Source of the DNA: Prochloraceae cyanobacterium
GTDB taxonomy: Bacteria > Cyanobacteriota > Cyanobacteriia > Cyanobacteriales > JASJDA01
Assembly: GCA_030065755.1 (NCBI GenBank)
Contig: JASJDA010000033.1
Span: forward strand, 1-38,652
Reading direction: 5' to 3'
Length of the DNA: 38,652 bases
The position numbers and the translations under genes were made by a program. Position 1 is the stretch's first letter; each line of letters starts with the position of its first letter. Shown here one piece after another: positions 6,986 through 15,963 of the stretch. The notes beneath the pieces were generated by a model. It did not search any database, was not told the DNA's origin, and saw only the letters and a program-made list of their open reading frames with translations.

Positions 6986-9661
6986 CTAATTAGATTTGGT
7001 ACGGGTCAGACGAACCGCAATTGCTTTATACTGGGGACACTTAGACTGAGGATCTAAGTGAGGTCCAGTAACTCGGTTGGCATGGGTTTCTGGGTAGTGG
7101 AAGGAAAGAAACAGGGTACCAGGAGCGATCCGCCTCGATCTTTTCGCTTTAACGGTGGTAGCGCCCCAGCGACTTTCGAGGTTAACCTTTTCTCCGTCGG
7201 AGATCGCTGCGCTGCTGGCATCTTGAGGATGAATTTCGAGAACATCTTCGGGAACTATTTCTTGCTGGGGGGTGCGGCGGGTCATAGTACCGACATTGTA
7301 ATGATCTAATAGCCGTCCGGTAATCAGCAAAAAAGGGAATCCTTCTATCCCGTGTTCGGGGCTTGGTTCGTAGTCGATAGTAACCAGTTTGCCCTTACCC
7401 CTGAGAAAACCATCGGCGTGGACTGTTTCAGTTCCCTGATGTTCTGGCGAAGGGCAAGGCCATTGTAGCCCATCTCGATCGAGTCGATCGTAACTAACGC
7501 CGCCAAAGAGTTGGGGCGCTACTTTGGCGATTTCGTCCATCACTTCTGCGGGGTTTTGGTAGTTCCAACTAGCGCCCATGGCGATCGCCACGTCGCGAAT
7601 TGCTTCCCAATCGGGTCGCGCTTCTCCTGGTGGCGGTACTGCAGGTTTAACGTGCTGTATGCGACGCTCGCCATTAGTAAAGGTGCCTTCTTGCTCTAGC
7701 GCGCCTGCTGCGGGTAAAATTATGTGGGCGTAGCGGGCAGTTTCAGAGAAGAATAACTCCTGAACCACCAGAAAATCTAGCCTAGAGAGAGCTTTTCTTA
7801 CCTGGGTTTCGTTTGGGTCGCTTTGAACCACATCTTCCCCTTGTATCCAGAGAGCGCGAATTTTACCTTCGGCAGCCGCTTCGATCGCTTCTGGAATCGT
7901 CAGTCCTGGCTCTTCTGGCGGAACTGAACCCCAAAGCTTTTGCAAGCGTTGGCGCAGTTCTGGGTTATTCAAGGGCTGATACCCAGTTATGAGGTTGGGC
8001 ATACCGCCCATATCCGCATTTCCCTGGACGTTGTTTTGTCCCCGCAAGGGCAACATCCCCGCACCAGGTTTTCCGATGCTTCCCGTAAGCATACCCAGGT
8101 TGCACAGGGTCATTACTGAAGCAGTGCCTTGGGTTAATTCGGATAAGCCTAGACCGTGTACGAATAGAGTGGGGCCACAACTGCCGATTAAACAACCTGC
8201 TTTGCGGATTTTCTCCGATTCAACTCCGGTAAGTTTTGCTACTCGATCGAGGGACAAGTTTTTGGCGAAAGTACGGAATTCCTCATAGCCTTCGACCCGA
8301 TCGCCCAGATAAGCTAGATCGCTGAAGTTTTCTTCTATTAACACTTTGGCTATGGCGTTAAATAAAAGGACGTTGGTGCCAGGAAGCAATTGTAGGTGTA
8401 AGTCGGCGTACTCTGCTAGTTCAATCCGGCGAGGATCGATTACCACCAGAGGCGTGCCGTTAAGTACAGCTTGCTTGATTCTTGCTCCAACTATCGGATG
8501 AGCCTCGGTAGGATTCGCACCAGCGATGACAATGCAGTTAGCTTGCTCAATATCCACATAGGATGCAGAGGCTGCACCTGCTCCAGTAACGGTTCGCAGT
8601 CCTAGGGCGGTGGAGGAGTGGCAAACTCGCGCGCAGCAATCTACATTATTAGTACCGATCGCAGTGCGGAAAAGTTTCTGCAACAGGTAAGCTGCTTCGT
8701 TGGTGGAACGGGACGAGCTAAAAGCACCCAGAGCATCTGGAGTGTATTGCTGGCTTATTTCCAGCAGTTTGCCGGCGATCGTCTTTATGGCTTCATCCCA
8801 AGATATGGGTTGAAATTCCTCTCCTACCCGCTTCAATGGCTCGGTAAGGCGGTCTGGAGAGTAATGGTAGCTGTGAGCGTACCTTCCCTTAACGCAAAGG
8901 TGCCCCCGATTGACGGCGGCATCTTCTACACCCCCAATGCGCAACACCCGACCTCTAGCAGATTCCACTTGCACGCGACAGCCAACGCCACAATAGCCGC
9001 ACACAGTTTGGGTAATTGAGTCTGCGGGAGTTGGATCGAGGCGATCGCGATCGCTAATGGCTGCGGTAGGACAAAGATCTACGCAAGCCCCGCAAGCCAC
9101 GCAAGGGCTTTCTACAAAGCTTTCTCCTGCTCCGAAAAGCAGGTTGGTAGAGGGACCGCGACTGCCGATGCCGTAAACAAACTGTCCTTGAATTTGCTCG
9201 CAGGTATTTAAGCAGAGCCTACAGTTGATGCAGAGGTCGGGATCGAAGCGTAAATAGGGATGGCTGTCGTCTACTTTGGAGCCATTAGTAGCAGCAGGAA
9301 TTTGCAAATCGTAGTCTTTGAGTAATTCAATAAACTGGCTTTCCTTGCCTTTGTCCTGAAATCTCGCTCCTTTACCGCCATCTAGGTAAAGAGAGAGAAG
9401 TTCCCGCCGCAAAGCTTCTAACTTAGAGGTATGGGTTTTTATTTCCATTCCAGGTTGTATTTGGGTGTGGCAAGCAGCCGCTGGCCGCTTACTTCGGTTG
9501 GTTTCCACCAAGCACATGCGGCATCTCCCTTCTGGCTCCATTCTTTCGTCGTAACAAAGAGTGGGAATTGTAATACCGTTCCGTTTGGCCGCTTCCAGAA
9601 TCGTCTCGTCGTTCCTAATTTCAATACTTCGTCCGTCAATTTTTGCTTGCTGTGAATTCAT
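6986..9661 (-). CDS. fdhA: Formate dehydrogenase alpha subunit (Mo/W, Cys type)
   Basis: This 891-residue protein is the catalytic subunit of a soluble, probably NAD-linked formate dehydrogenase. Domains in order: a 2Fe-2S ferredoxin domain (CYDERMEPEGRCRMC), a two-cluster ferredoxin domain (CINCRLCLNTC, CVACGACVDLCP, about residues 150-215), the 4Fe-4S site of the molybdopterin fold (CGYCGVGC), then the bis-MGD catalytic domain with CCARVCHSSTALG. Cys347 there takes the place of selenocysteine as the metal ligand. The His-Cys3 cluster found between the first two domains in many relatives is not visible. The start at 9661 (MNSQQAK) was chosen because it overlaps the stop of the upstream subunit by one base (TAATG). 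A longer frame runs back to 9748 but lies inside that gene. The electron path is inferred to run to FdhB and perhaps HoxFU. Confidence 0.9.
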   Translation of the reverse strand: MNSQQAKIDGRSIEIRNDETILEAAKRNGITIPTLCYDERMEPEGRCRMCLVETNRSKRPAAACHTQIQPGMEIKTHTSKLEALRRELLSLYLDGGKGARFQDKGKESQFIELLKDYDLQIPAATNGSKVDDSHPYLRFDPDLCINCRLCLNTCEQIQGQFVYGIGSRGPSTNLLFGAGESFVESPCVACGACVDLCPTAAISDRDRLDPTPADSITQTVCGYCGVGCRVQVESARGRVLRIGGVEDAAVNRGHLCVKGRYAHSYHYSPDRLTEPLKRVGEEFQPISWDEAIKTIAGKLLEISQQYTPDALGAFSSSRSTNEAAYLLQKLFRTAIGTNNVDCCARVCHSSTALGLRTVTGAGAASASYVDIEQANCIVIAGANPTEAHPIVGARIKQAVLNGTPLVVIDPRRIELAEYADLHLQLLPGTNVLLFNAIAKVLIEENFSDLAYLGDRVEGYEEFRTFAKNLSLDRVAKLTGVESEKIRKAGCLIGSCGPTLFVHGLGLSELTQGTASVMTLCNLGMLTGSIGKPGAGMLPLRGQNNVQGNADMGGMPNLITGYQPLNNPELRQRLQKLWGSVPPEEPGLTIPEAIEAAAEGKIRALWIQGEDVVQSDPNETQVRKALSRLDFLVVQELFFSETARYAHIILPAAGALEQEGTFTNGERRIQHVKPAVPPPGEARPDWEAIRDVAIAMGASWNYQNPAEVMDEIAKVAPQLFGGVSYDRLDRDGLQWPCPSPEHQGTETVHADGFLRGKGKLVTIDYEPSPEHGIEGFPFLLITGRLLDHYNVGTMTRRTPQQEIVPEDVLEIHPQDASSAAISDGEKVNLESRWGATTVKAKRSRRIAPGTLFLSFHYPETHANRVTGPHLDPQSKCPQYKAIAVRLTRTKSN

Positions 9662-11325
9662 TACCCCCCTCCTGCTGTAAAAATGCGATCGCCAAAATGC
9701 TCGATTATCTGACGCATCGGGCCTGTTATATATTGTCCGAAGGCACACAAGCTGGCTTCTTCCATGACTTCAAAAAGTCCCTCTAGTTGCGCTCGGCATT
9801 TGGGATCGGCGCTTTGATTTCGCACTAAATTCCAAGCTTTTTGGGAACCTAAACTACAAGGGACGCACTTGCCGCAGGACTCGTCCATCATAAAGCGGAG
9901 CCAGTGTTCCAATAAGGCTGAATAGTCCGTACCTTCTAATAGGGCTACCATCCCGCCGTGTCCTAACTGGATCCCCCTTTCTGCCATAGCCCCGTAGCAG
10001 ATAGGAACGTCCCACTCTTCGGGCAGCAATAAACTGCCCATAGGTCCTCCTAACAGCAAAGCTTCGATCGTTTTTCCCCCTGCACCTCCACCTGCCTCTT
10101 CTATTACCTGGCGTACAGTAGTTCCAAACTCTACCTCCACGATGCCAGGAGAGGCAAAACCGTGGTTCAAGCACAGAGCTTTGCTGCCGGAACTGTAAGC
10201 AGTACCCGTTGCTGCATAAGCTTCGGCTCCTTTCTTGACGATCGCGGAGATATTTACTAAGGTCTCCACGTTATTGACTACTGTCGGCTTGCCATATAGC
10301 CCTGCTTCTACGGGATAGGGCGGCTTGATGCGCACTTCTCCCCGCAGCCCTTCAATGGCGTTGAGCATGGCAGTTTCTTCGCCGCAAACGTAACTGCCCA
10401 TACCAGGGAAAACCGAGATTTCAAAGGAAAAATTGCTTCCCAGTACTGAAGATCCCAAAATTCCTGCGTCTTGCGCTTCGGCGATCGCCTCCTGCATCCG
10501 CTTAATTGCTGTAGGGTATTCCGAACGAATAAAAACGATCCCTTGGCTAGCACCTACCCCATAGCCGCACAACAGCAGACCTTCGATAACGCCGTGGGGG
10601 TCGTTTTCCATTAGGACGCGATCGATAAAAGAACCTGGATCGCCTTCGTCCCCGTTGGCGATCGCGTAGCGAGTTTCCCCAGGACATTCGGCGCAGCGCC
10701 GCCATTTAGTTCCTGTAGGAAAACCTGCCCCCCCTCTTCCTCTTTCTCCAGACCTTTCTACTAGCGAAAGTAGCTCTTCTGGAGAGCTTTGCAGGGCTTG
10801 GGCTAAGGCGGAATAGACTCCTGCCGATCGCGCTTTTTCCAGGCTAGAATAATTAGCCCCTGCCCGTTTGGTTACTGTCGGTTCGGGAGCGAGGCAGCGC
10901 ACGGATAAGGGCGGTGTTTCTGCTGTGGCTGGGGTTTTCTCTCCTGCTACTAAAGCTGTGGCTTGTTGGCTACAAATTACTTCATCCTGAGCAGTCAATA
11001 AAGTAGGGGAGCGATCGCAATAACCCAAGCAGTAAGCAGCTTTACAGTTTTTGCGTTTTTGTAGTTCTTGCTGTAACTCTTCTGCTCCCGCCAGCATACA
11101 GGAAGTCCCCTGACAAACTCGAATCGCCTCGCGATCTTCGTGCAGATCGCTGTAATAAGAAATTACACTTTTGACCGTAGCTTCTGGAAGTGCTACTTGT
11201 CCTGCTAGTTCTCGGATCTCTGATGCTTCCAAGGGATGAGATTTTGACTGCAGGCGATCGCGGATCCGTAACAGAGGCGAAACTTCTCCGTGATGAGTTT
11301 CCCAATATCTTCTCAGAGATTTCAT
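9661..11325 (-). CDS. fdhB: Formate dehydrogenase beta subunit, NuoE-NuoF fusion
   Basis: The 554-residue protein joins a NuoE/HoxE-like domain (about residues 1-130; 2Fe-2S cysteines CQGTSC and CLGYC) to a NuoF/HoxF-like domain (about 150-554). The second part has the GRGGAGFPTGTKW and NGDEGDPGSFIDR flavin/NAD site signatures and a C-terminal 4Fe-4S motif, ESCGKCVPC ... C. Such subunits take electrons from the Mo/W subunit to NAD. In many organisms the two parts are separate genes (for example FdsG and FdsB); here they are one. It is 36 bases behind the MFS gene and overlaps fdhA. It is distinct from hoxE and hoxF, which are present separately upstream. Confidence 0.9.
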   Translation of the reverse strand: MKSLRRYWETHHGEVSPLLRIRDRLQSKSHPLEASEIRELAGQVALPEATVKSVISYYSDLHEDREAIRVCQGTSCMLAGAEELQQELQKRKNCKAAYCLGYCDRSPTLLTAQDEVICSQQATALVAGEKTPATAETPPLSVRCLAPEPTVTKRAGANYSSLEKARSAGVYSALAQALQSSPEELLSLVERSGERGRGGAGFPTGTKWRRCAECPGETRYAIANGDEGDPGSFIDRVLMENDPHGVIEGLLLCGYGVGASQGIVFIRSEYPTAIKRMQEAIAEAQDAGILGSSVLGSNFSFEISVFPGMGSYVCGEETAMLNAIEGLRGEVRIKPPYPVEAGLYGKPTVVNNVETLVNISAIVKKGAEAYAATGTAYSSGSKALCLNHGFASPGIVEVEFGTTVRQVIEEAGGGAGGKTIEALLLGGPMGSLLLPEEWDVPICYGAMAERGIQLGHGGMVALLEGTDYSALLEHWLRFMMDESCGKCVPCSLGSQKAWNLVRNQSADPKCRAQLEGLFEVMEEASLCAFGQYITGPMRQIIEHFGDRIFTAGGG

Positions 11326-11361
11326 GTTTTTAATTATGTTTTTTAGGTTTTAAAAAGTTGT

Positions 11362-12684
11362 TTAATGAGGTACTTTTTCCGATCTGTGCCGATCGATTTG
11401 GTCTCGATCGTGTTTGCGTAATGGTCTTTTATAGGCTCTACTCAAAATAAAACCTACTAATAACAGACCTGATGCTACATAAAGTGCCAGGTTGCAAGTT
11501 CCAGTTGCCTGCTTCATCCAGGCAAAAATAAACGGACCAACCACTCCAGCCGCACCCCATGCCGTCAGCATAGTGCCATAGATTCTGCCAATATTTTTAG
11601 AGCCAAAAGCGTCAGCAGCAAAAGCTGGCATAGTGGCAAAACCACCTCCATAACAGGCTAGGAGATAACAAGCAACAACTGCGAATAAATAATAGCTATT
11701 GATTTCTGGAATAATCAAATAAAGAACAGCCTGGCTGAGAAACATAATCGAAAAAACAGTTTTTCTGCCAATAGCATCGGATATCCACGCCCAAAAAAGT
11801 CTGCCCAGACCGTTAAAAATAGAGGCAATAGCAACTACAAATCCGCCAGCAGCATCAACAGCAATTAACATTTCTTCTGGAGATAAATTGCTTTGTCCGA
11901 TCGCTGGACACAGATCCCTAGCTAGAGGAGAAAGCTGAGAGATTAAGCCAATACCTGCGGTAACGTTCAAAAACAGCATTGCCCACAGCATCCACCATTG
12001 GGGAGATTTAGTTGCTTCTGAGAAACCATATGATTCAGCGTGAGAAGTTGCTAATTCTGATTTGGGAGTGAAATTTGCTGGCTGCCATCCAGAAGGAGGA
12101 TTTTCAAACAATTGAGCCGCTAATACTACCAGAATTAAAAAGATTGCTCCCCAGATATAAAGAGTATTAGGCACTCCCCAAGTTATTATGTTAGCTGGAG
12201 CAATTAAACCCATAAAAAATGCTCCGGCACCAAATCCCATGACGGCTAAACCCGTTACCAAACCTCTTTTATCGGGAAACCAGCGAATTAGAGTGGCGAT
12301 CGGGGTGACGTAACCAAAACCGTTGCCCAAGCCTCCCAACACTCCATAACCCAGGTAGAGAATAATTATATTCTGCATCTGGATGCCGACTCCGCCAATG
12401 ATAGTGCCCAACCCAAATAGAATTCCACCTATAGTGGCGACCAACTTGGGGCCTTTTTTATCTACAAGTATTCCTCCAAATGCTGCGGCAATACCAATTA
12501 TGCCGATGCAAATCATAAAAGTAGCAGAAGTTGCCACTTCATCCCAACCTTGATTGGCAACTAAGTCATTTTTAAATACGCTCCAGCTATAGACTGTGCC
12601 CAAACAGAGTTGAATGACGATGGCAGCAATGGCGATAAACCATCTTTTACTTTCTAAGTTGCGATCGACAATGTTAATGTTCAT
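11362..12684 (-). CDS. MFS carrier, oxalate/formate antiporter family
   Basis: The 440-residue membrane protein has about 12 hydrophobic segments and the OFA-family look: LCLGTVYSWSVFKNDL in helix 1, DKKGPK after helix 2, and GLGNGFGYVTPIATLIRWFP DKRGL in the helix 4 region. Family members exchange oxalate and formate or carry other small monocarboxylates such as pyruvate or lactate. Substrate cannot be read from sequence, but its place between hoxF and the formate dehydrogenase genes makes formate the best guess. The ribosome site AGGAGGAAAG is strong. The gap to hoxF is 111 bases, enough for an internal promoter. Confidence 0.85.
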   Translation of the reverse strand: MNINIVDRNLESKRWFIAIAAIVIQLCLGTVYSWSVFKNDLVANQGWDEVATSATFMICIGIIGIAAAFGGILVDKKGPKLVATIGGILFGLGTIIGGVGIQMQNIIILYLGYGVLGGLGNGFGYVTPIATLIRWFPDKRGLVTGLAVMGFGAGAFFMGLIAPANIITWGVPNTLYIWGAIFLILVVLAAQLFENPPSGWQPANFTPKSELATSHAESYGFSEATKSPQWWMLWAMLFLNVTAGIGLISQLSPLARDLCPAIGQSNLSPEEMLIAVDAAGGFVVAIASIFNGLGRLFWAWISDAIGRKTVFSIMFLSQAVLYLIIPEINSYYLFAVVACYLLACYGGGFATMPAFAADAFGSKNIGRIYGTMLTAWGAAGVVGPFIFAWMKQATGTCNLALYVASGLLLVGFILSRAYKRPLRKHDRDQIDRHRSEKVPH

Positions 12685-12795
12685 AGTTACTTTCCTCCTC
12701 TTTTGAGGATTTCAGAGGAAGTTTGACTTTTCCTCTGGCTTAAGGATTTGACCGTAACTCTTTCTCGATCGGATCGGTATTATTTCCTATGTCTC

Positions 12796-14379
12796 TTAAA
12801 TTAATTCTAAATACTCTTCGCGGAAATAGCGCAAAGTACTTAAAACTGGATTGGGCGCACTTTGTCCCAACCCGCACAAACTCATATCTCTAACCATGTG
12901 ACACAGTGCTTCTAATTTGTCTATATCTGCTATATTTGCTCGTTTGTGGTAAATTTTATCGAGTATTTCGTACATTTGTACCGTACCCGCACGACAGGGA
13001 ACGCATTTACCGCAGGACTCCTGTTGGCAAAATTCCATGTAAAATTTGGCAACATCTACCATGTTGGTGTTGTTGTCGATAACGATTATGCCCCCAGAAC
13101 CCATGATGGTGCCTAACTCTCTTAGGTGTTCGTAGTCTACAGGAGTATCTAAAGCATCAGCAGGAATGCAACCCCCTGATGGCCCGCCTGTTTGCACGGC
13201 TTTAACTACACCGCCATTAGATACGCCGCCGCCCATTTCTTCGACTATTTGCCGCACTGTAGTACCCATGGGTACTTCAATTAAACCAGTATTTTTGACT
13301 TTGCCAGTGAGAGCAAATACTTTTGTCCCTTTACTTTTTTCCGTACCTATGCTTCTGTACCAATCTCCTCCTTCGCGGACGATCGGGGCTATATTGGCGA
13401 AGGTTTCGACGTTGTTAATCAGGGTAGGACATCCCCACAAACCCGATTCTGCTGGATAGGGAGGACGAGGACGAGGATTGCCTCGTTTTCCCTCTACGGA
13501 GGCAATTAGAGCCGTTTCTTCCCCGCAAACAAAAGCCCCCGCACCTACTCGAATATCGATTTTGAAGTCAAAGGGAGAATCAAAGATTTGACTGCCGAGG
13601 ATGCCTAGTTTTTTGGCTTGTTTTATCGCTTTTTGCAGGCGATCGATGGCCAGGGGATATTCAGCGCGAATATAGATGTAGCCACTATTGGCACCCACTG
13701 CATAGGCAGCGATCGCCATTCCTTCTAAAACTCTGTGAGGGTCGCTTTCTAATACTGCCCGATCCATGAAAGCACCTGGGTCGCCTTCGTCGGCGTTACA
13801 GATCACGTATTTTTGCTCTCCTGACATTTTGGCTACTGTCGCCCACTTCAACCCAGTGGGATAACCAGCACCGCCCCTTCCTCGCAAACCACTATGACTT
13901 AGTTCGTCTATGACTTCATTTGGACTCATCTCGTAGATGACCCGATATAGTGGCTGATAGCCTCCAGCAGCGATATACTCTTCAATCTTTTCTGGATTGA
14001 TTTTGCCGCTATTTTCTAAAACAACGGGCATCTGACGGGTGAAGAAGGGATGATTGGCATTTCCAGTTTTTGCTGTTGCCTCTTCCCCTTTTAGCACGGC
14101 TACGATCGAAGCTGCATCTTCAGGTTTAACTTGTTCGTAGAGAGTTCCTGCAGGTTCGACTTGTACCAATGGTCCGCGACCGCAAAATTTCATGCAGCCT
14201 ACCTTGGCTACTTCTACTGTCTCCTGCAAGCCCGCTTCTTTTACTGCTATTTCGAGCTTATCTTTGACAGCAGAGGAGTTCGAGGATATACATCCTGCTG
14301 CATTGCAACAATGGATGCGGATTTTTTTAGCACTATTACGCTGTTTTTCTCCGATCTCTACGAGTTCTTTTAAATCCAT
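12796..14379 (-). CDS. hoxF: Hox diaphorase flavoprotein HoxF
   Basis: HoxF binds FMN and NAD(P)(H) in the diaphorase half of the bidirectional hydrogenase. The 527-residue product has an N-terminal thioredoxin-like 2Fe-2S domain (CCNAAGC ... CMKFCGRGP). It then has the NuoF core with [36 protein letters not shown] and [10 protein letters not shown], and the 4Fe-4S motif [13 protein letters not shown] near the end. Length is normal. It starts 17 bases after hoxE behind a GGGAGG ribosome site. In most cyanobacterial hox operons hoxU follows closely; here it is more than 5 kb away, with the formate module between. Confidence 0.96.
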   Translation of the reverse strand: MDLKELVEIGEKQRNSAKKIRIHCCNAAGCISSNSSAVKDKLEIAVKEAGLQETVEVAKVGCMKFCGRGPLVQVEPAGTLYEQVKPEDAASIVAVLKGEEATAKTGNANHPFFTRQMPVVLENSGKINPEKIEEYIAAGGYQPLYRVIYEMSPNEVIDELSHSGLRGRGGAGYPTGLKWATVAKMSGEQKYVICNADEGDPGAFMDRAVLESDPHRVLEGMAIAAYAVGANSGYIYIRAEYPLAIDRLQKAIKQAKKLGILGSQIFDSPFDFKIDIRVGAGAFVCGEETALIASVEGKRGNPRPRPPYPAESGLWGCPTLINNVETFANIAPIVREGGDWYRSIGTEKSKGTKVFALTGKVKNTGLIEVPMGTTVRQIVEEMGGGVSNGGVVKAVQTGGPSGGCIPADALDTPVDYEHLRELGTIMGSGGIIVIDNNTNMVDVAKFYMEFCQQESCGKCVPCRAGTVQMYEILDKIYHKRANIADIDKLEALCHMVRDMSLCGLGQSAPNPVLSTLRYFREEYLELI

Positions 14380-14396
14380 TTTTTATATCCTCCCAC

Positions 14397-14903
14397 TCAA
14401 ACTGGCAAACAATTTTTTACTTTTTCGAGTACGTCAGATGGTATTTGTTTACCGCACACTCTGCCGTCGATAACTGCTGCTGGTGCAATACCACAAGCAC
14501 CTATACATCGTGCCGTCATCAGAGAAACTTTGCCATCGGGCGTGGTTTCTCCTGGACGCAGGTTGACATCTTCTTCTAAGACTTTGAGCAGTTCGTCGGC
14601 ACCTTTAACGTAGCAAGCAGTTCCCATACAAATGACGAATGTATGCTCGCCCTTCGGTTTTAGCTGAAAGAGATGGTAAAAGGTGGCCACTCCATAGACT
14701 CGACTGAGTGGCATTTTTAGTTTTTGGGCAACGTATTTCAATACTTCTTCTTCTAGATAGCCGAAGATTTCCTGGGCTTTATGCAGTATTTCAATCAACG
14801 CATCTTGATGATATTGATGGCGTTTTATAGCGTTTTCTAATACTTTGAAGCGCTTATCTTCAACAGATTTGTTATCCTTGCGATCGACATCTACAGATTG
14901 CAT
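14397..14903 (-). CDS. hoxE: Hox diaphorase 2Fe-2S subunit HoxE
   Basis: HoxE is the NuoE-like 2Fe-2S subunit of the cyanobacterial diaphorase, thought to help exchange electrons with partners such as ferredoxin. The 168-residue protein has the helical N-terminal domain ending in LSRVYGVATFYHLFQLKPKG. The cluster cysteines are CMGTAC and CIGACGIAPAA. It is the first gene of the minus-strand hox operon; the promoter must lie in the 414-base divergent region upstream. Confidence 0.96.
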   Translation of the reverse strand: MQSVDVDRKDNKSVEDKRFKVLENAIKRHQYHQDALIEILHKAQEIFGYLEEEVLKYVAQKLKMPLSRVYGVATFYHLFQLKPKGEHTFVICMGTACYVKGADELLKVLEEDVNLRPGETTPDGKVSLMTARCIGACGIAPAAVIDGRVCGKQIPSDVLEKVKNCLPV

Positions 14904-15317
14904 AGAATTTTCAGATCAAAGTGTTCTAATTTGAGGCTTTTGCTCGCTCGGAGTAAAATTTAGCTAATTTTACCAAGTATTTTTTTTTACTACTTGTCTT
15001 TATTAACCCTATTTATATTGTTATTCTTGAGTTTTTCCCATCCCGAACAATTTTATTATTCTTTATTCTTTCCTTAACGAAGGCGTAACAGGTTTTCTAG
15101 TAGTTTTTTTCTGATTCATTCTAGTAGCTAGTAAAAATTTATAAAAATTATCAAAAAGTAATCTAGTAACACAAAAAAGATAAAAAATCTATTGCAGATT
15201 TCCTACTACTCATTACATCTTTTACTGTGAGGTAGGAAAAAGACAAACAAAAGGGAACTTTATTCACAAACTTTGAGTCAATAATTAATGTAGAACTAAA
15301 TATTGTTTAGATAATTA
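14904..15317. promoter_or_regulatory. Divergent promoter region hoxE / yidD, with CTAGTA repeats
   Basis: No coding frame is seen in these 414 AT-rich bases. The heptamer TCTAGTA occurs at 15096-15102, 15120-15126 and 15162-15168, and another CTAGTA starts at 15128. Two of these share TTCTAGTAG, spaced 24 bases apart. This clustering could mark an operator for the hox operon. I did not find a convincing LexA-type palindrome, although LexA and AbrB-type proteins are known hox regulators in other cyanobacteria. Start sites were not resolvable. Confidence 0.4.
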
Positions 15318-15689
15318 ATGCAAATGAGTGCATATTCCCTTGATTCTGCTTTGAGACAGTTAGCGACGGCTTCTATTAGTGGGTATCAAAAATACATCTC
15401 TCCCTACAAAGGATTTCGTTGCGCTCACAGAGCTTTATACGGGGGTGAATCTTGCTCTGAATATGTCAAAAATGTAATTGCTAGACGGGGATTAGTAACA
15501 GGTATTAAATCCTCCCGTGAAAGATTTAGAGAGTGTGCATATGCTTATAATATACTGAGCGATCGACTGCCTAATTTACAAAATCATCCTACCACTACTT
15601 ACGGCTTGTGCGACGGACAAGATGATGTAAAAATTTGCTGTTGTGCTTTCGATGCTTGTCCTTGTAATGGCATGAAAATAAACGAATAA
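15318..15689 (+). CDS. yidD: YidD-like membrane protein insertion factor, Cys-rich tail
   Basis: The 123-residue product contains ISGYQKYISPYKGFRCAHRA followed by ESCSEYVKNVIARRG and RFRECAYAY. This is the pattern of the YidD/DUF37 family (FYQRFISP ... CSEY ... G ... RRLLRC), small membrane-associated proteins linked to YidC-dependent insertion. The variant here has a longer insert before CSEY and a C-terminal Cys cluster (KICCCAFDACPC) not found in short YidD proteins. A second ATG is 6 bases downstream. It is transcribed away from hoxE and followed by a strong hairpin. Confidence 0.7.
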   Translation: MQMSAYSLDSALRQLATASISGYQKYISPYKGFRCAHRALYGGESCSEYVKNVIARRGLVTGIKSSRERFRECAYAYNILSDRLPNLQNHPTTTYGLCDGQDDVKICCCAFDACPCNGMKINE

Positions 15690-15806
15690 ATTCCAAGAAA
15701 GTTAGGTTTTAAAAACCTCTAATTAAGGTGTGAGGAGATAAGAAGAAGTTTTTCTAGGAAATAGAGAGTGAAAAATGTAAGATAATTTGGCTCGAAATTA
15801 TTTTTG

Positions 15807-15848
15807 AATTTAATAATCCCACGGCTCGATCTGTGGGATTATTAAATT
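15807..15848. terminator. Hairpin terminator after the yidD-like gene
   Basis: A perfect 16-base inverted repeat, AATTTAATAATCCCAC with its complement GTGGGATTATTAAATT, flanks a 10-base loop. The stem carries a GC core with A/T-rich flanks, so it can work as an intrinsic terminator in either direction. The remaining bases between the yidD-like gene and the nucleoside hydrolase show no gene. Confidence 0.7.
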
Positions 15849-15963
15849 ATACCAACTAAATCTAAAAAGTTAGAGTAGATTAACAATAGGCTGCGATCTG
15901 GGCTATTAAAATCGAACTCTCCGATATATCTTGCCAGTCAGCTAACTATCTTAGATTATAAAA

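Noticed and set aside
8618-9019. A 133-codon plus-strand frame within fdhA
   Set aside because: Antisense to well-supported catalytic-domain codons; no protein family pattern.
9661-9748. A 29-residue N-terminal extension of the formate dehydrogenase alpha subunit
   Set aside because: It lies within fdhB coding sequence and has no family match; the TAATG overlap at 9661 gives a standard start.
14904-15317. LexA box or clear -35/-10 promoter upstream of hoxE
   Set aside because: No palindrome of the cyanobacterial LexA type was convincing by eye; many TATAAT-like strings occur by chance in this AT-rich DNA.
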